NCBI RefSeq assembly: GCF_913773735.1
Contig: NZ_CAJYEB010000049.1
Location: 180,208-244,207 of the forward strand
Reading direction: 5' to 3'
Length of the DNA: 64,000 bases
Source: an uncultured Massilia sp.
GTDB taxonomy: Bacteria > Pseudomonadota > Gammaproteobacteria > Burkholderiales > Burkholderiaceae_D
A model generated the notes under the pieces. The model saw only the letters and a program-made list of their open reading frames with translations, had not been told where the DNA came from and did no database searches. Positions 33,699 through 42,539 of this stretch are shown one piece after another. The position numbers and the translations under genes are program-made. Position 1 is the stretch's first letter, and each line of letters begins with the position of its first letter.

Positions 33699-36527
33699 AT
33701 GCAAAACGTTGTCCAATCGATACAGGATCTGGTGTTCGGCGATCCGCAGCACCAGCGCATCCTGCGCGTCACCTTCCCGCACGCCGACGGCCCCGGCGCG
33801 CCATTGCTGGCCAATGCGCTCGACGCGTTCGAATCCATGTCGCGCGACTTCGAGTACCGGGTCGAACTGCTGTCCGACAGCGCCACGATCGCGCTGAAGG
33901 ACGTCCAGGGCAAGCTGATGACGGTCGAGCTGGTGCGCGGCGACGGCAGCCTGCGCCACTTCAGCGGCTATGTCTTCAGCTTCCGCCACGTCACCACCGA
34001 CGGCGGCTTCGCCTTCTACGAAGCCCGCCTCGGGCCGTGGCTGAAGTACCTGTCCCTGCGCAAGGACAATTACCTCTTCCATCACAAGGCGCTGCGCGAC
34101 CAGACCGCCGGCATCTTCGCCGACTACTCCACGCTGCCCGACTGGGATTGCCGCCTGCTGGGCGACGATCCGCCGATGACGGACGCCTGCCAGTACGACG
34201 AGACCGACCACAACTACCTGCACCGGCGCTGGGAAGCGGCCGGCTGGCACTACTGGTACGAACACACGCCGGCCGGCCACAAGCTGGTGCTAGGCGACGA
34301 CACCCGCGGCGCCGACCCGATCGACGGCGACGGCGAGGTGCGCTTCCAGCGCCACGGCGGTGCCAGCGAGGAGGACGGCATCGCCCAGTGGTCGCCGGTG
34401 CGCAACATCGCCGCCTCCAGCGTGGCACTGAGCGGGTTCGACTTCAAGCATCCGGTGCCGGCCAACGTCACGATGCCGACGGTGAACCGGCAAGGCAGCG
34501 TGCTCCAGGTGGAATCCTACGAATACACCGGCGCCTACGGCTTCGACGGCCTGCAGCGCGGCGACCGCCTGGCCCAGCTGCGCATGGAAGAAACCGAGGC
34601 CGCGTCGCGCTACTTCGAGGGCAGCGGCAACAGCCGCTTCCTGCAGCCGGGGCGCTGGTTCCGCCTGCGCGACCACTTCAAGGACAGCGACGCCGGCGGC
34701 GACGACCCCGGCAAGAACGAATTCCTGGTGCTGGAAGTGCGGCACCTGGCGCGCAATAATTATTTGCAGGATACCCTGCCGGCCGAGTACAGCAACACCA
34801 TGCGCTGCATCCGCAGGCAGGTGCCGTGGCGCCCGGGCCGCAACTTCAACAGCAGCGACACGCGCATCCTGGCGCCGCAGACGGCCACCGTGGTCGGGCC
34901 GCAGGGGCCGGACAGCATCCACACCGACCGCTACGGCCGCATCCGCGTCCAGTTCCACTGGGACCGCGAGGGCGTCAACGACGAGAACAGCTCGGCCTGG
35001 CTGCGCGTGGCCAGTTCCTGGGCCGGCAGCGAGCTGGGCGCGGCCGCCGTGCCGCGCGTGGGCAGCGAGGTGATCGTGCAATGGCTGGGCGGCTCGCCCG
35101 ACCGGCCCATCGTCACCGGCAGCGTCTTCAACGAGCGCAACATGCCGCCCTGGCAGCAGCCGACCCAGCACGCGCTGACCGGCCTGCGCAGCCGCGAACT
35201 GGCGCCGAACGGCGGCAACGCCGCGGGCGGGCGCAGCAACCACCTGATCCTCGACGATACCTACGAGAAGATCCAGGCGCAGCTCAAGAGCGACCACCAG
35301 CACAGCCAGCTCTCGCTCGGCCACATCACCCGCGTCGAGGACAACAGCGGGCGCAAGGACGAGCGTGGCGAAGGCTGGGAACTGACCACCAACGCCTGGG
35401 GCGTGGCGCGCGCCGGGATGGGCATGCTGCTGACCACCGAGGCGCGCGACAATGCCGCCGGCCACGCCAAGGACATGGGCGAGACCGTCGGCCGCCTGAA
35501 CGCGGCGCGCGAGCGCCACGAGCAGATGCGCGAACTGGCCGAGCAGCACCTGGCCCAGCAGCCGGGCGTCGACCAGGCCGCCGCCGGGGCGGCGCTGGCC
35601 GCCCAGAACGAGGCCGTGCGCGGCAGCGGCAAGGCCCAGGGCGAATTGAGCGACCCGCAGCTGGTGCTGTCCAGCCCGGCCGGCATCGCCACCAGCACGG
35701 CGCGCAGCACCCACGTGCAGAGCGACCGCCATACGGTGCTCACCACCGGCGAACACCTGTCGATCTCGACCGGCAAGAGCCTGTTCGCCAGCCTGACCGA
35801 AAAGCTCGGCGTGTTCGTCCACAAGGCCGGCATGAAGCTGTTCGCGGCCAAGGGCAAGGTCGAGATCCAGGCGCAGAGCGACAACGTCGAGATCGTCGCC
35901 GAGCAGGTGCTCAAGCTGATCAGCACCCGGCAGAACATCGAGATCGCCGCCGACCGCGAGATCCTGCTCCACGCCGGCGGCAGCTTCATCCGCATCAGCG
36001 CCAAAGGCATCGAGCACGGCACCGGCGGCAAATGGGAAGTGCATGCGGCCACCCACGCCCATTCGGGTCCGCAGAACCTGGACGCGTCGTTCGCCGCCAT
36101 GCCGGCCGCGCAGGTGGGCCAGCACAGCCTGCGCTTCGCCTTCCCCGGCGCCGACGACGTCGTGGCCGCGCTGGGCATGGTCGGCAAGCCCTACCGCATC
36201 CTCGACCGGCTGGGCAAGGAGGTCGCCGCCGGCGTGCTGGCCGAGGACGGGCGCCTGCCGCGCCTGGATTTCGACGACAACGAACAACTGACCCTGCACG
36301 TGGGCGAGGACAGCTGGCGCAGCGTGCGCCTCGCGGCCTCCGAACCGGCGCCCGAGATCGAGCGGCCGGACGAGGATTTCTACCACGCCGAGGACGAGGA
36401 GGCGCCGGCGCGCGAGGCCGAGGACTTCGGTCCGTTCGCCACCGGCCTGGCCGGCATCGACCTGTCGCTGCACCTGAACCCGCACCTGCTTGGCAAGCTC
36501 ATCAACAATCCCGAAGGCGAAGAATAA
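33699..36527 (+). CDS. vgrG: VgrG spike protein of type VI secretion (tssI-like)
   Basis: A 942-residue VgrG. The gp27-like base domain (phage GPD/RhsGE-associated) occupies about residues 1-390, the OB-fold about 400-480 (DRYGRIRVQFHWDREGVNDE and VGSEVIVQWLGGSPDRPI) and the extended DUF2345-type stalk about 500-800 with repeating Ile/Val-rich beta patterns (LISTRQNIEIAADREILLHA). The C-terminal 120 residues form an extra acidic domain that may dock the downstream effector. The start follows GACAGGAAAG. It is an orphan spike: no tss core genes are present. It begins a tight operon with the secreted partner, the peptidoglycan-hydrolase effector and its immunity candidate. Confidence 0.95.
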   Translation: MQNVVQSIQDLVFGDPQHQRILRVTFPHADGPGAPLLANALDAFESMSRDFEYRVELLSDSATIALKDVQGKLMTVELVRGDGSLRHFSGYVFSFRHVTTDGGFAFYEARLGPWLKYLSLRKDNYLFHHKALRDQTAGIFADYSTLPDWDCRLLGDDPPMTDACQYDETDHNYLHRRWEAAGWHYWYEHTPAGHKLVLGDDTRGADPIDGDGEVRFQRHGGASEEDGIAQWSPVRNIAASSVALSGFDFKHPVPANVTMPTVNRQGSVLQVESYEYTGAYGFDGLQRGDRLAQLRMEETEAASRYFEGSGNSRFLQPGRWFRLRDHFKDSDAGGDDPGKNEFLVLEVRHLARNNYLQDTLPAEYSNTMRCIRRQVPWRPGRNFNSSDTRILAPQTATVVGPQGPDSIHTDRYGRIRVQFHWDREGVNDENSSAWLRVASSWAGSELGAAAVPRVGSEVIVQWLGGSPDRPIVTGSVFNERNMPPWQQPTQHALTGLRSRELAPNGGNAAGGRSNHLILDDTYEKIQAQLKSDHQHSQLSLGHITRVEDNSGRKDERGEGWELTTNAWGVARAGMGMLLTTEARDNAAGHAKDMGETVGRLNAARERHEQMRELAEQHLAQQPGVDQAAAGAALAAQNEAVRGSGKAQGELSDPQLVLSSPAGIATSTARSTHVQSDRHTVLTTGEHLSISTGKSLFASLTEKLGVFVHKAGMKLFAAKGKVEIQAQSDNVEIVAEQVLKLISTRQNIEIAADREILLHAGGSFIRISAKGIEHGTGGKWEVHAATHAHSGPQNLDASFAAMPAAQVGQHSLRFAFPGADDVVAALGMVGKPYRILDRLGKEVAAGVLAEDGRLPRLDFDDNEQLTLHVGEDSWRSVRLAASEPAPEIERPDEDFYHAEDEEAPAREAEDFGPFATGLAGIDLSLHLNPHLLGKLINNPEGEE

Positions 36528-36530
36528 GAC

Positions 36531-37097
36531 ATGATCGACAGCATCCTCAAGACCCTGGTACTGGCCGCATGCGTGGCCCTGGCGGCGCCGGGCGCCGGCG
36601 CCGCCACCCCTACTGCAGCCGGCCCCGCCGCGGCCGCCATCTCGTCGCAGCAGCAAGGCATCCACCAGTGGCAGGTCGCGGACGGCAAGCTCATCCTCGT
36701 CACCGGCACCTACCAGGACGTGACGACGTACAAGCGCAGCCTGACGTTCTACCTGGAAGCCAAGCCCGGCGAACCCTGGATGCACGTCCCGGTGGTCAAC
36801 GGCGACACCGACCAGGACCTGACCTGGTTCAGCATCTCGCAGGGCGAGCAGACCGTCGCCGATGCCGTCGTCGTGCCGCGCGCCGGCACCGTCGACCTCG
36901 TGGTCGCCGAGACCAAGCCCGGCGCGCGGGCCGCGGTCGCGGTGCGCTGGTACCGGCTGGCCGCGTACAGCGACGAGAACCCGGACGGCCCGGCCCATTA
37001 TTTCAAGAAGACGTCCTCCTCCAGCTACCCGGCCAGCGCCAGGCTGACGGTCGAACAGGTGCTGAAGAAGGAAGTCGCGTCGAAACCGCAGAAGTAG
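36531..37097 (+). CDS. exported protein between VgrG and effector, unknown function
   Basis: A 188-residue protein with a signal peptide (LVLAACVALAAPGAGA) starting 3 bp after the VgrG stop. A compact beta-rich domain follows (DGKLILVTGTYQDV and RSLTFYLEAKPGEPWMHV) with no cysteine in the mature part. The export signal and its place in the effector operon suggest a periplasmic immunity or accessory role; I do not recognise the family. The effector gene begins 9 bp downstream. Confidence 0.72.
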   Translation: MIDSILKTLVLAACVALAAPGAGAATPTAAGPAAAAISSQQQGIHQWQVADGKLILVTGTYQDVTTYKRSLTFYLEAKPGEPWMHVPVVNGDTDQDLTWFSISQGEQTVADAVVVPRAGTVDLVVAETKPGARAAVAVRWYRLAAYSDENPDGPAHYFKKTSSSSYPASARLTVEQVLKKEVASKPQK

Positions 37098-37106
37098 GAT
37101 TGAACC

Positions 37107-38870
37107 ATGACGCGCGAGTTCATCAGTGCCCGCTACGATGCCAGCATCCTGACCGTCGACTACGTCGGCGACGATGGCACCCACCTGCTGCGTACCGGCG
37201 GGACCATCGCCTGGCGCTTCAATAATCCGGGCAACCTGCGGCCGGCCGGCGAGACGCCCATCATGGGCGCCATCGGCGTCGGCAAGACCAAGGGCAATGG
37301 CGCCTTCCTGATCTTCAAGAGCTACGAGGAAGGCCGCCTGCAGAAGAAGAAGCTGCTGCGCCGCCGCTACAACGACCGCACCATCTACACGATGCTGACC
37401 GGGATTCCCGATCCCAAGCATCCCGGCAAGATGATGCTGGGCTACGCGCCGGCGTCGGACAAGAACGACCCGCTCGCCTACGCCAATGCCATCAGCAAGC
37501 ATACCGGCTTGCCGATCACGACCAAGCTGAGCGACATTTCCGACGACAAGCTCGAGGACGTGCTGGACGCCATGGAAAAGAAGGAAGGCTTCCATGCGCT
37601 GAAGGACAAGCGCCGGGAGCGCGAAGTGCCGACCACCACGGTCACCGTGTCCGACGGCGCCATGCCGAAGCCCGACGTCCCGGTGCAGATCAGGATCGGC
37701 GACAAGACCTACGACAAGAAGACCGACAAGAACGGGCAGCTGCCGAAGATCGCCCACATCGAACCGGGCAAGAAGGCCGAGATCCACTTCCCGGACCTGA
37801 CCGGGGCCTGGCACAAGCAGTTCGAGTTCGTGATGGACGGCGTGTCCAGCGCCTACGTGCTGCTGCACGACCTGGTCAGCTACGAGGCGCCCACCGCGCC
37901 GAAGAAGCCGCCGGCCAGCGTGACGAATCCGGCGCGCCGCCCCTTCGACCACGTGGTGGCGCGCAAGGAAACCCTGGGCATCCTGGCGGCGCGCTTCGGC
38001 ACCTCGGTCGCCGCGATCATGAAGGACAACCCGGCGATCAAGGATCCGGCCAAGATCTACGTCGGCCAGGTGATCGGCATCTACGGGCCGCCATCGGGCC
38101 GCGGCAGGACGGCCGCGGCCCGGCCGGCGCCGAAGCCGAAACCGGCACCCGCGGCCGGGGCAGCCAAGGCCGCCAAGGCCGCCGCCGCCGCGCCCGCGAC
38201 CGGCGCCGACCTGACGCGCAGCAAGAAAGGCACGGGCCAGCCGCTGGCAATCGTGCCCGCCGACCAGAAGACGGCGCCCTGGATGCCGGTGGCGATCGAC
38301 GAAGCCAAGAAATGGGCCGGCCAGGACGAGAGCGTCATCACCAAGACCGGCAACTTCCACAAGCGCGTGGGCCTGGGCGGGAACATGGTGACCACGCCCT
38401 GGTGCGCCGCCTTCGTCAATTACTGCCTGATGACCGTCGGCGCGCCGCACGAGAAGAGCGCCTCGTCGCAATTCCCGACCTGGTCGAAGAAGTTCAAGAA
38501 GATCGACAAGCCCGTGTACGGCGCGATCATGGTCATGCGTAACTATTTCGAGGACAGCGGCAAGGCGGCCGGCACCGGCCACGTCACCTTCGTGTACGGC
38601 AAGACGGCGCAGGGCCATATCGCCGGCCTGGGCGGCAACCAGAGCGATCGCCTGAAGGTGTCCCAGTACAAGGTCACCGGCGTGTCCGCCCGGTTCAAGT
38701 TGCACGGCAAGTGGCTGCAGCAGAAATTCCATGGCTTCTACATTCCGGTCACGTACGAGGAATACGCCAAGTCGCAGCACGAACCGGACGTCGTCGATGT
38801 CGACGACGTCAACAAGAACTTCCTGAACATTGCCAACGCCGCCTCCGGCGCAAACGAAAAAACCCAATGA
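37107..38870 (+). CDS. T6SS peptidoglycan-hydrolase effector: NNPGN domain, LysM and TIGR02594-like domain
   Basis: A 587-residue protein. An N-terminal domain with WRFNNPGNLRPAGETPIMGA (residues 36-55) resembles the P5/phage structural lysozyme-associated module. One LysM repeat lies at about 281-326 (HVVARKETLGILAARFGTSV), then a Lys/Ala/Pro linker. The C-terminal domain at about 395-560 has PWCAAFVNYC (Cys433), AGTGHVTFVYGK (His492) and GLGGNQSD (Asn511), the TIGR02594/CHAP-like cysteine peptidase/amidase pattern. It should cut peptidoglycan of target cells after VgrG delivery. No signal peptide, as usual for T6SS cargo. Its stop overlaps the next start in ATGA. Confidence 0.88.
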   Translation: MTREFISARYDASILTVDYVGDDGTHLLRTGGTIAWRFNNPGNLRPAGETPIMGAIGVGKTKGNGAFLIFKSYEEGRLQKKKLLRRRYNDRTIYTMLTGIPDPKHPGKMMLGYAPASDKNDPLAYANAISKHTGLPITTKLSDISDDKLEDVLDAMEKKEGFHALKDKRREREVPTTTVTVSDGAMPKPDVPVQIRIGDKTYDKKTDKNGQLPKIAHIEPGKKAEIHFPDLTGAWHKQFEFVMDGVSSAYVLLHDLVSYEAPTAPKKPPASVTNPARRPFDHVVARKETLGILAARFGTSVAAIMKDNPAIKDPAKIYVGQVIGIYGPPSGRGRTAAARPAPKPKPAPAAGAAKAAKAAAAAPATGADLTRSKKGTGQPLAIVPADQKTAPWMPVAIDEAKKWAGQDESVITKTGNFHKRVGLGGNMVTTPWCAAFVNYCLMTVGAPHEKSASSQFPTWSKKFKKIDKPVYGAIMVMRNYFEDSGKAAGTGHVTFVYGKTAQGHIAGLGGNQSDRLKVSQYKVTGVSARFKLHGKWLQQKFHGFYIPVTYEEYAKSQHEPDVVDVDDVNKNFLNIANAASGANEKTQ

Positions 38871-39385
38871 CGACATCCCTGAAACGCATCCTCCTGCTCG
38901 CGTCCCTGGCGGCCGCCGGCGCGGCCCAGGCGGGCTCCCCCGACGGCCTGAGCCTGGCCGCCGTCGGCAACGCCTCCGGCGCGCCCTATGCCGGCGCGGT
39001 CAAGCAGTTCTTCGCCGACCACAAGGCGCAAAAGGTCGCGGACTGCAACGACTACATGCTGGACATCGCCAACCTGTACGTCGCGAACCTGCCGCCGCAA
39101 CTGACCGGCGACCTGGCCGTGGGCGCCGTGAACGACAAGGCCAAGCGCAAGCGCCTGGCCGCGCTGCTGACCGGCTATCGCGATGCGACGCTCACGCACG
39201 GCTTCGACGGCGCGCTGGCCTACGAAGTCAGGGAGGGCAAGCTGCGCCTGTACGGCATTTCCGGCGACCCCGGCGAAAAAGTCCTGGTGTCGACGCTGAC
39301 GCCCGCCGAAGCCGCGGACCAGCGCAAGTTCAACGTCGCCGCGTGCAAGGCCGTGGCCGGCCTGGGGGTGCTGGCGGCGCCCTGA
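38867..39385 (+). CDS. candidate periplasmic immunity protein for the peptidoglycan-hydrolase effector
   Basis: A 172-residue protein with a clear signal peptide (LKRILLLASLAAAGAAQA), coupled to the effector gene by an ATGA overlap. The mature domain is mixed alpha/beta with two cysteines (ADCNDYM and AACKAVAG). The export, position and small size match immunity proteins of peptidoglycan-targeting effectors, which must act in the periplasm. Family not recognised. Confidence 0.7.
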   Translation: MTTSLKRILLLASLAAAGAAQAGSPDGLSLAAVGNASGAPYAGAVKQFFADHKAQKVADCNDYMLDIANLYVANLPPQLTGDLAVGAVNDKAKRKRLAALLTGYRDATLTHGFDGALAYEVREGKLRLYGISGDPGEKVLVSTLTPAEAADQRKFNVAACKAVAGLGVLAAP

Positions 39386-39521
39386 GCACGGGCGGCGGGC
39401 CGACCGTCGCCGCTGTCTCGATGGCGGGCCGTCCCCACGAAGTCGGACGACCACCCGACCCATTGCCATAAAGAACATCCACCAATACACTGGTGTTCAT
39501 CGGCACACACGGACGCCACGG

Positions 39522-40148
39522 ATGAACAGTTCCACCCCGCCCCGCCACCAAGGCAGGATCACGACCTGGAAGGACGACCAGGGCTTCGGCTTCATCACGC
39601 CGGACGGCGGCGGTCCGACCGTATTCGTCCATGCCAGCGCGTTCGGCGAACGCGGTGCGCGGCCGGCCGAGAGCGACATCGTCACCTACCAGCTCGGCGC
39701 CAACGGCAAGGGACAGCCGCGTGCGGAACGGGTGGCATTTGTCCGCGAACGCGGCAAGCCGCGCGCCCCATCGGGCGCTGCGCCAAGGAACGACGCGGGC
39801 GCGCTGGCCCTGTCCGTCGGCTTCCTCGCCCTCGTCGCCGTGCTTGCCGCGTTGGGCTGGCTGCCGTCCGCGGTCCCATGGCTCTGCCTGGGCATGAGCA
39901 CGATCGCCTTCGTCGCCTACGGCATCGACAAGTCGGCGGCACGGCACGACCGGCGGCGGACCCGGGAAAGCCACCTCCACCTACTGGCCCTCGCCGGCGG
40001 ATGGCCGGGTGCGCTGCTGGCCCAGCGCGTGTTCCGGCACAAATCGAGCAAGCCGGCGTTCCAGGCGGCGTTCCGCTGGACGGTTGCGCTCCATTGCGCC
40101 ATGCTGTGCTGGCTGGCGTCGCCGTATGGGGCGGAGGTCCTTCGTTGA
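39522..40148 (+). CDS. cold-shock domain/DUF1294 fusion membrane protein
   Basis: A 208-residue protein. The N-terminal cold-shock OB-fold (residues about 8-75) has the RNP-like GRITTWKDDQGFGFITPDGG and VFVHASAF. The C-terminal DUF1294 domain has three or four membrane helices (AYGIDKSAARHDRRRTRE and WPGALLAQRVFRHKSSKP). The fusion is known in Proteobacteria; the idea is that it links RNA binding to the membrane. No neighbour suggests a specific role. Confidence 0.9.
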   Translation: MNSSTPPRHQGRITTWKDDQGFGFITPDGGGPTVFVHASAFGERGARPAESDIVTYQLGANGKGQPRAERVAFVRERGKPRAPSGAAPRNDAGALALSVGFLALVAVLAALGWLPSAVPWLCLGMSTIAFVAYGIDKSAARHDRRRTRESHLHLLALAGGWPGALLAQRVFRHKSSKPAFQAAFRWTVALHCAMLCWLASPYGAEVLR

Positions 40149-40187
40149 CGTGCCACTCGACCGTTCCATCTCGACCGAGGGGAACCC

Positions 40188-40321
40188 ATGAACAAGCAGA
40201 TCACCCTCCAGCCGGCGATGCCATCCTCGAGCTCGGCAGCGGCGACATTGGCGCCGTGTTCGTCGATCCCGGTCGCCAGGCCTGCCACCGGCATGAGCGG
40301 TACGCGTGCGCCACCGCCCAA
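40188..40321 (+). pseudogene. probable frameshifted gene remnant
   Basis: A good Shine-Dalgarno (GAGGGGAA) precedes ATG 40188, which opens MNKQITLQPA. Just after this, the next frame reads GDAILELGSGDIGAVFVDPG with native codon bias. Insertion of one base near 40218 would fuse the two into a continuous protein start. After about 40300 neither frame looks coding. This may be a decayed gene, an assembly error, or chance on the complement of a GC-rich strand. Confidence 0.3.
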
Positions 40322-40327
40322 GACCGC

Positions 40328-41911
40328 TCACAGGAAGCGCGGCCGGAACACGTACTCCATGCGGTCCCGGCATGCCTGCCAGCTTGCGTAGGCGGGTCCC
40401 TTCATCACAGCCACGACGGCACGGGCCGAAGCGACCGGATCGCCCCGGCTGCGGTTGACCGCGCCGGCCAGCGCCTCCGACAGGCCGTTGGCCTGTGGCG
40501 CGCAATGGGACACCGGGCCGCCGTCGATGGCCCCGTCGCCGAGGAAGGACATGCCGCGATTGATCGTGAGGTCCGACATCGCAGGGCGAGCGAAGTAAAA
40601 ATTGTCCTTGGTCCACATGGCGTGCGAATAGGCGTAGAACGTCTTCCCCGCCTCGCTGCAGCGCGCGGCATAGCACTTCCAGAACGCAATGCGCGACTCG
40701 CGTATATCCGCATCGACCTTGTCGATCAGCCGCATCAGGTCGCCGACGCCCATGACCGCGTTGACCAGGCCGCCGGCCACCCTGCCGCCCTGCGTCTCCT
40801 CTTCCTCCGGAGTCATCATCCATGCCGGCTTGGGATCGGCCGGCACGTGGTAATAGTAGGGACGACCGGGATCGCCGCCCGGACGCATGCGCTCCAGGTC
40901 CTGCGCAATCCTGCGCTGGAACGCGGGGTCGATCGTCGGGCGGCCGTCCAGGTGCCGCGCGAAGACGCCAAGGAGGGCCGACTGGCCGGCCCAGACCGGC
41001 GAAAAATCGACGTTGCCCCAGCTCTGCATCTCGCGTTCGCCCGCGTCGCCCGTGACCTCGGCCATGCGCACACGCCGGTTCTGGCGGTAATGGACGATTT
41101 TCTGCAGGCGCGCCACCGCGCTCACGGCGGGACCGCCGAGACGTTCGTCCCAGGCGTCGAAGGCCTTGCGCCCCGCCGGGGACGCATCCAGCCGGCGCGC
41201 CTTCACGAACGCGACCTGCCCCAGGCGATTGATGCGCTCGAACAGCCCGCCCGGCTGCACCAGTCGGTCGTTGAACGGCCGCGAATGCAGTTCGTCGAGG
41301 CGGCTTTCCATGGAGGCGATCTCGGCGTCGATGCCGCGCGCCAGCGCCAGGTCGGCCGCCGCGCCCGTCGCCGGCAACGACTCGGCCTGCGCGATCCAGG
41401 CCCGCGCGCGCGTCTCCGGCGTCTCGCGCGAACGCGCCAGTTCGCGGTCGGCATCGGCCTGGCGCTCCGCGGCATCGGCACCGGCGGCGCGTGCCGCCAC
41501 CTCCCAGGCGCCGCCGCCCCAGCCCAGGGCGACCGCCTCGCCCCAGGTCGGCGGACACGCGGACAGCGCCATATCCAGGTCCACCGGGAAGATCCCGCTG
41601 ATCCGGCCCGGGTCGGGCCGGCTGCGCTCCCAGAACGTCAGCTGGTAGCCCTTGCCGCCGCCCGGCTTGCGGTAGACGCAGCGCAGCGCCGGCGCCGTGC
41701 GCTTTTCGAGGAAATTGATGGAGACGTCCTGCCGTTGCGCTTCCGTCAGCGGCAGCGCCGCATCGCCCGGCGCCGCCCCGCGCATGCTCACGACCGCCTC
41801 GATGGGCCTGGGCGCGCGCCCCGCCTGCGCGTGCGCGTGCGTGGCGCAGGCGAACAGGGCCAGGGGAATGGCCAGGCCGGCCAGCGTGGAAGACAGCGCG
41901 GTGCGTGGCAT
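40328..41911 (-). CDS. exported protein of unknown function
   Basis: A 527-residue protein with signal peptide (ALSSTLAGLAIPLALFACAT, mature after AHAQA) and an AAGGAG site fixing the start at 41911. The mature part is largely helical, with many Arg/Glu/Asp residues (RAWIAQAESLPATGA and SMESRLDELHSRPFNDRL), and includes YYYHVPADPKPAWMM and several cysteines in the last third. I do not recognise a family or catalytic motif. It lies alone on its strand. Confidence 0.78.
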   Translation of the reverse strand: MPRTALSSTLAGLAIPLALFACATHAHAQAGRAPRPIEAVVSMRGAAPGDAALPLTEAQRQDVSINFLEKRTAPALRCVYRKPGGGKGYQLTFWERSRPDPGRISGIFPVDLDMALSACPPTWGEAVALGWGGGAWEVAARAAGADAAERQADADRELARSRETPETRARAWIAQAESLPATGAAADLALARGIDAEIASMESRLDELHSRPFNDRLVQPGGLFERINRLGQVAFVKARRLDASPAGRKAFDAWDERLGGPAVSAVARLQKIVHYRQNRRVRMAEVTGDAGEREMQSWGNVDFSPVWAGQSALLGVFARHLDGRPTIDPAFQRRIAQDLERMRPGGDPGRPYYYHVPADPKPAWMMTPEEEETQGGRVAGGLVNAVMGVGDLMRLIDKVDADIRESRIAFWKCYAARCSEAGKTFYAYSHAMWTKDNFYFARPAMSDLTINRGMSFLGDGAIDGGPVSHCAPQANGLSEALAGAVNRSRGDPVASARAVVAVMKGPAYASWQACRDRMEYVFRPRFL

Positions 41912-42298
41912 GGGTCGACTCCTTCGAGGGAGATGGCGGCACTTCCGGCGGCTCGGCCGCAGACAAACATGAAAATCGCACAACATTAATGGCGTGTCAA
42001 GACATCCATTGCCCGCACGGGGTATCGGCAACGCAACGCAGTCCCCGACGAATACGTACCCAGCCATCCCGGCCACCGGCATCGCCGACCGCATGATCTG
42101 CAAGGCGGCCGGCCCCGGCAATACCGCCGGCAAGGCCGGAAAAATGCAGAAAACGGCAACGCGGGGTCGAAGGCGCCCGGGTCCTGCGGCGCGCATCCCG
42201 CTGCTCACGCCAGCGTTGCCGGTCGGCCGGATGCGCGGCGCCGCCGATGCTCTGGCCATGCGACACTTGGCCACACGATGTCGCAAAAGGAGGATCGC
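41912..42298. other. 387-bp intergenic gap
   Basis: The gap separates the divergent exported-protein gene and the small acidic gene. An A/T-richer segment at 41960-42000 may carry the promoter of the minus-strand gene. No RNA gene, strong repeat or convincing reading frame was seen. Confidence 0.4.
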
Positions 42299-42487
42299 AT
42301 GAACGACGACCAGCAAACGAACCAGCAAGCGGACCAGCAAGCGGACCAGCAACCCGGGGCGGACGCGGCCGCGCCGCCGCCGCACAAGGACGTGGACGGC
42401 CTCAAGGACAAGAAGCCGGAGGAACTGACGCCGGAAGAGCTCCGGCTGATGGCGGACACGATGCCCGGCGAAGGGCCGGGCGATTGA
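42299..42487 (+). CDS. small acidic Gln-rich protein
   Basis: A 62-residue protein starting MNDDQQTNQQADQQADQQPG with an imperfect triplicate QQAD repeat, then a KDVDGLKDKKPEELTPEELR segment. A strong AAGGAGG Shine-Dalgarno six bases before the ATG argues that it is translated. No homologue is recognised. It is followed by a hairpin at 42492-42518. Confidence 0.6.
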   Translation: MNDDQQTNQQADQQADQQPGADAAAPPPHKDVDGLKDKKPEELTPEELRLMADTMPGEGPGD

Positions 42488-42491
42488 CACG

Positions 42492-42518
42492 GCCAGCTGA
42501 AAGACTATGTCAGCTGGC
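42492..42518. terminator. hairpin between convergent genes
   Basis: GCCAGCTG (42492-42499) and CAGCTGGC (42511-42518) form an 8-bp perfect stem with an 11-nt loop, 4 nt after the small-protein stop and before the convergent PPK2 end. There is no T-run on either strand, though the region beyond it is A/T-rich. Confidence 0.4.
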
Positions 42519-42539
42519 GATCATTCATGAAATATTCTT

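Noticed and set aside
34290..38876. 1,528-codon open frame on the minus strand across VgrG and the effector
   Set aside because: It is an antisense artefact of high GC. The plus strand carries VgrG, LysM and TIGR02594-like motifs with good codon use.
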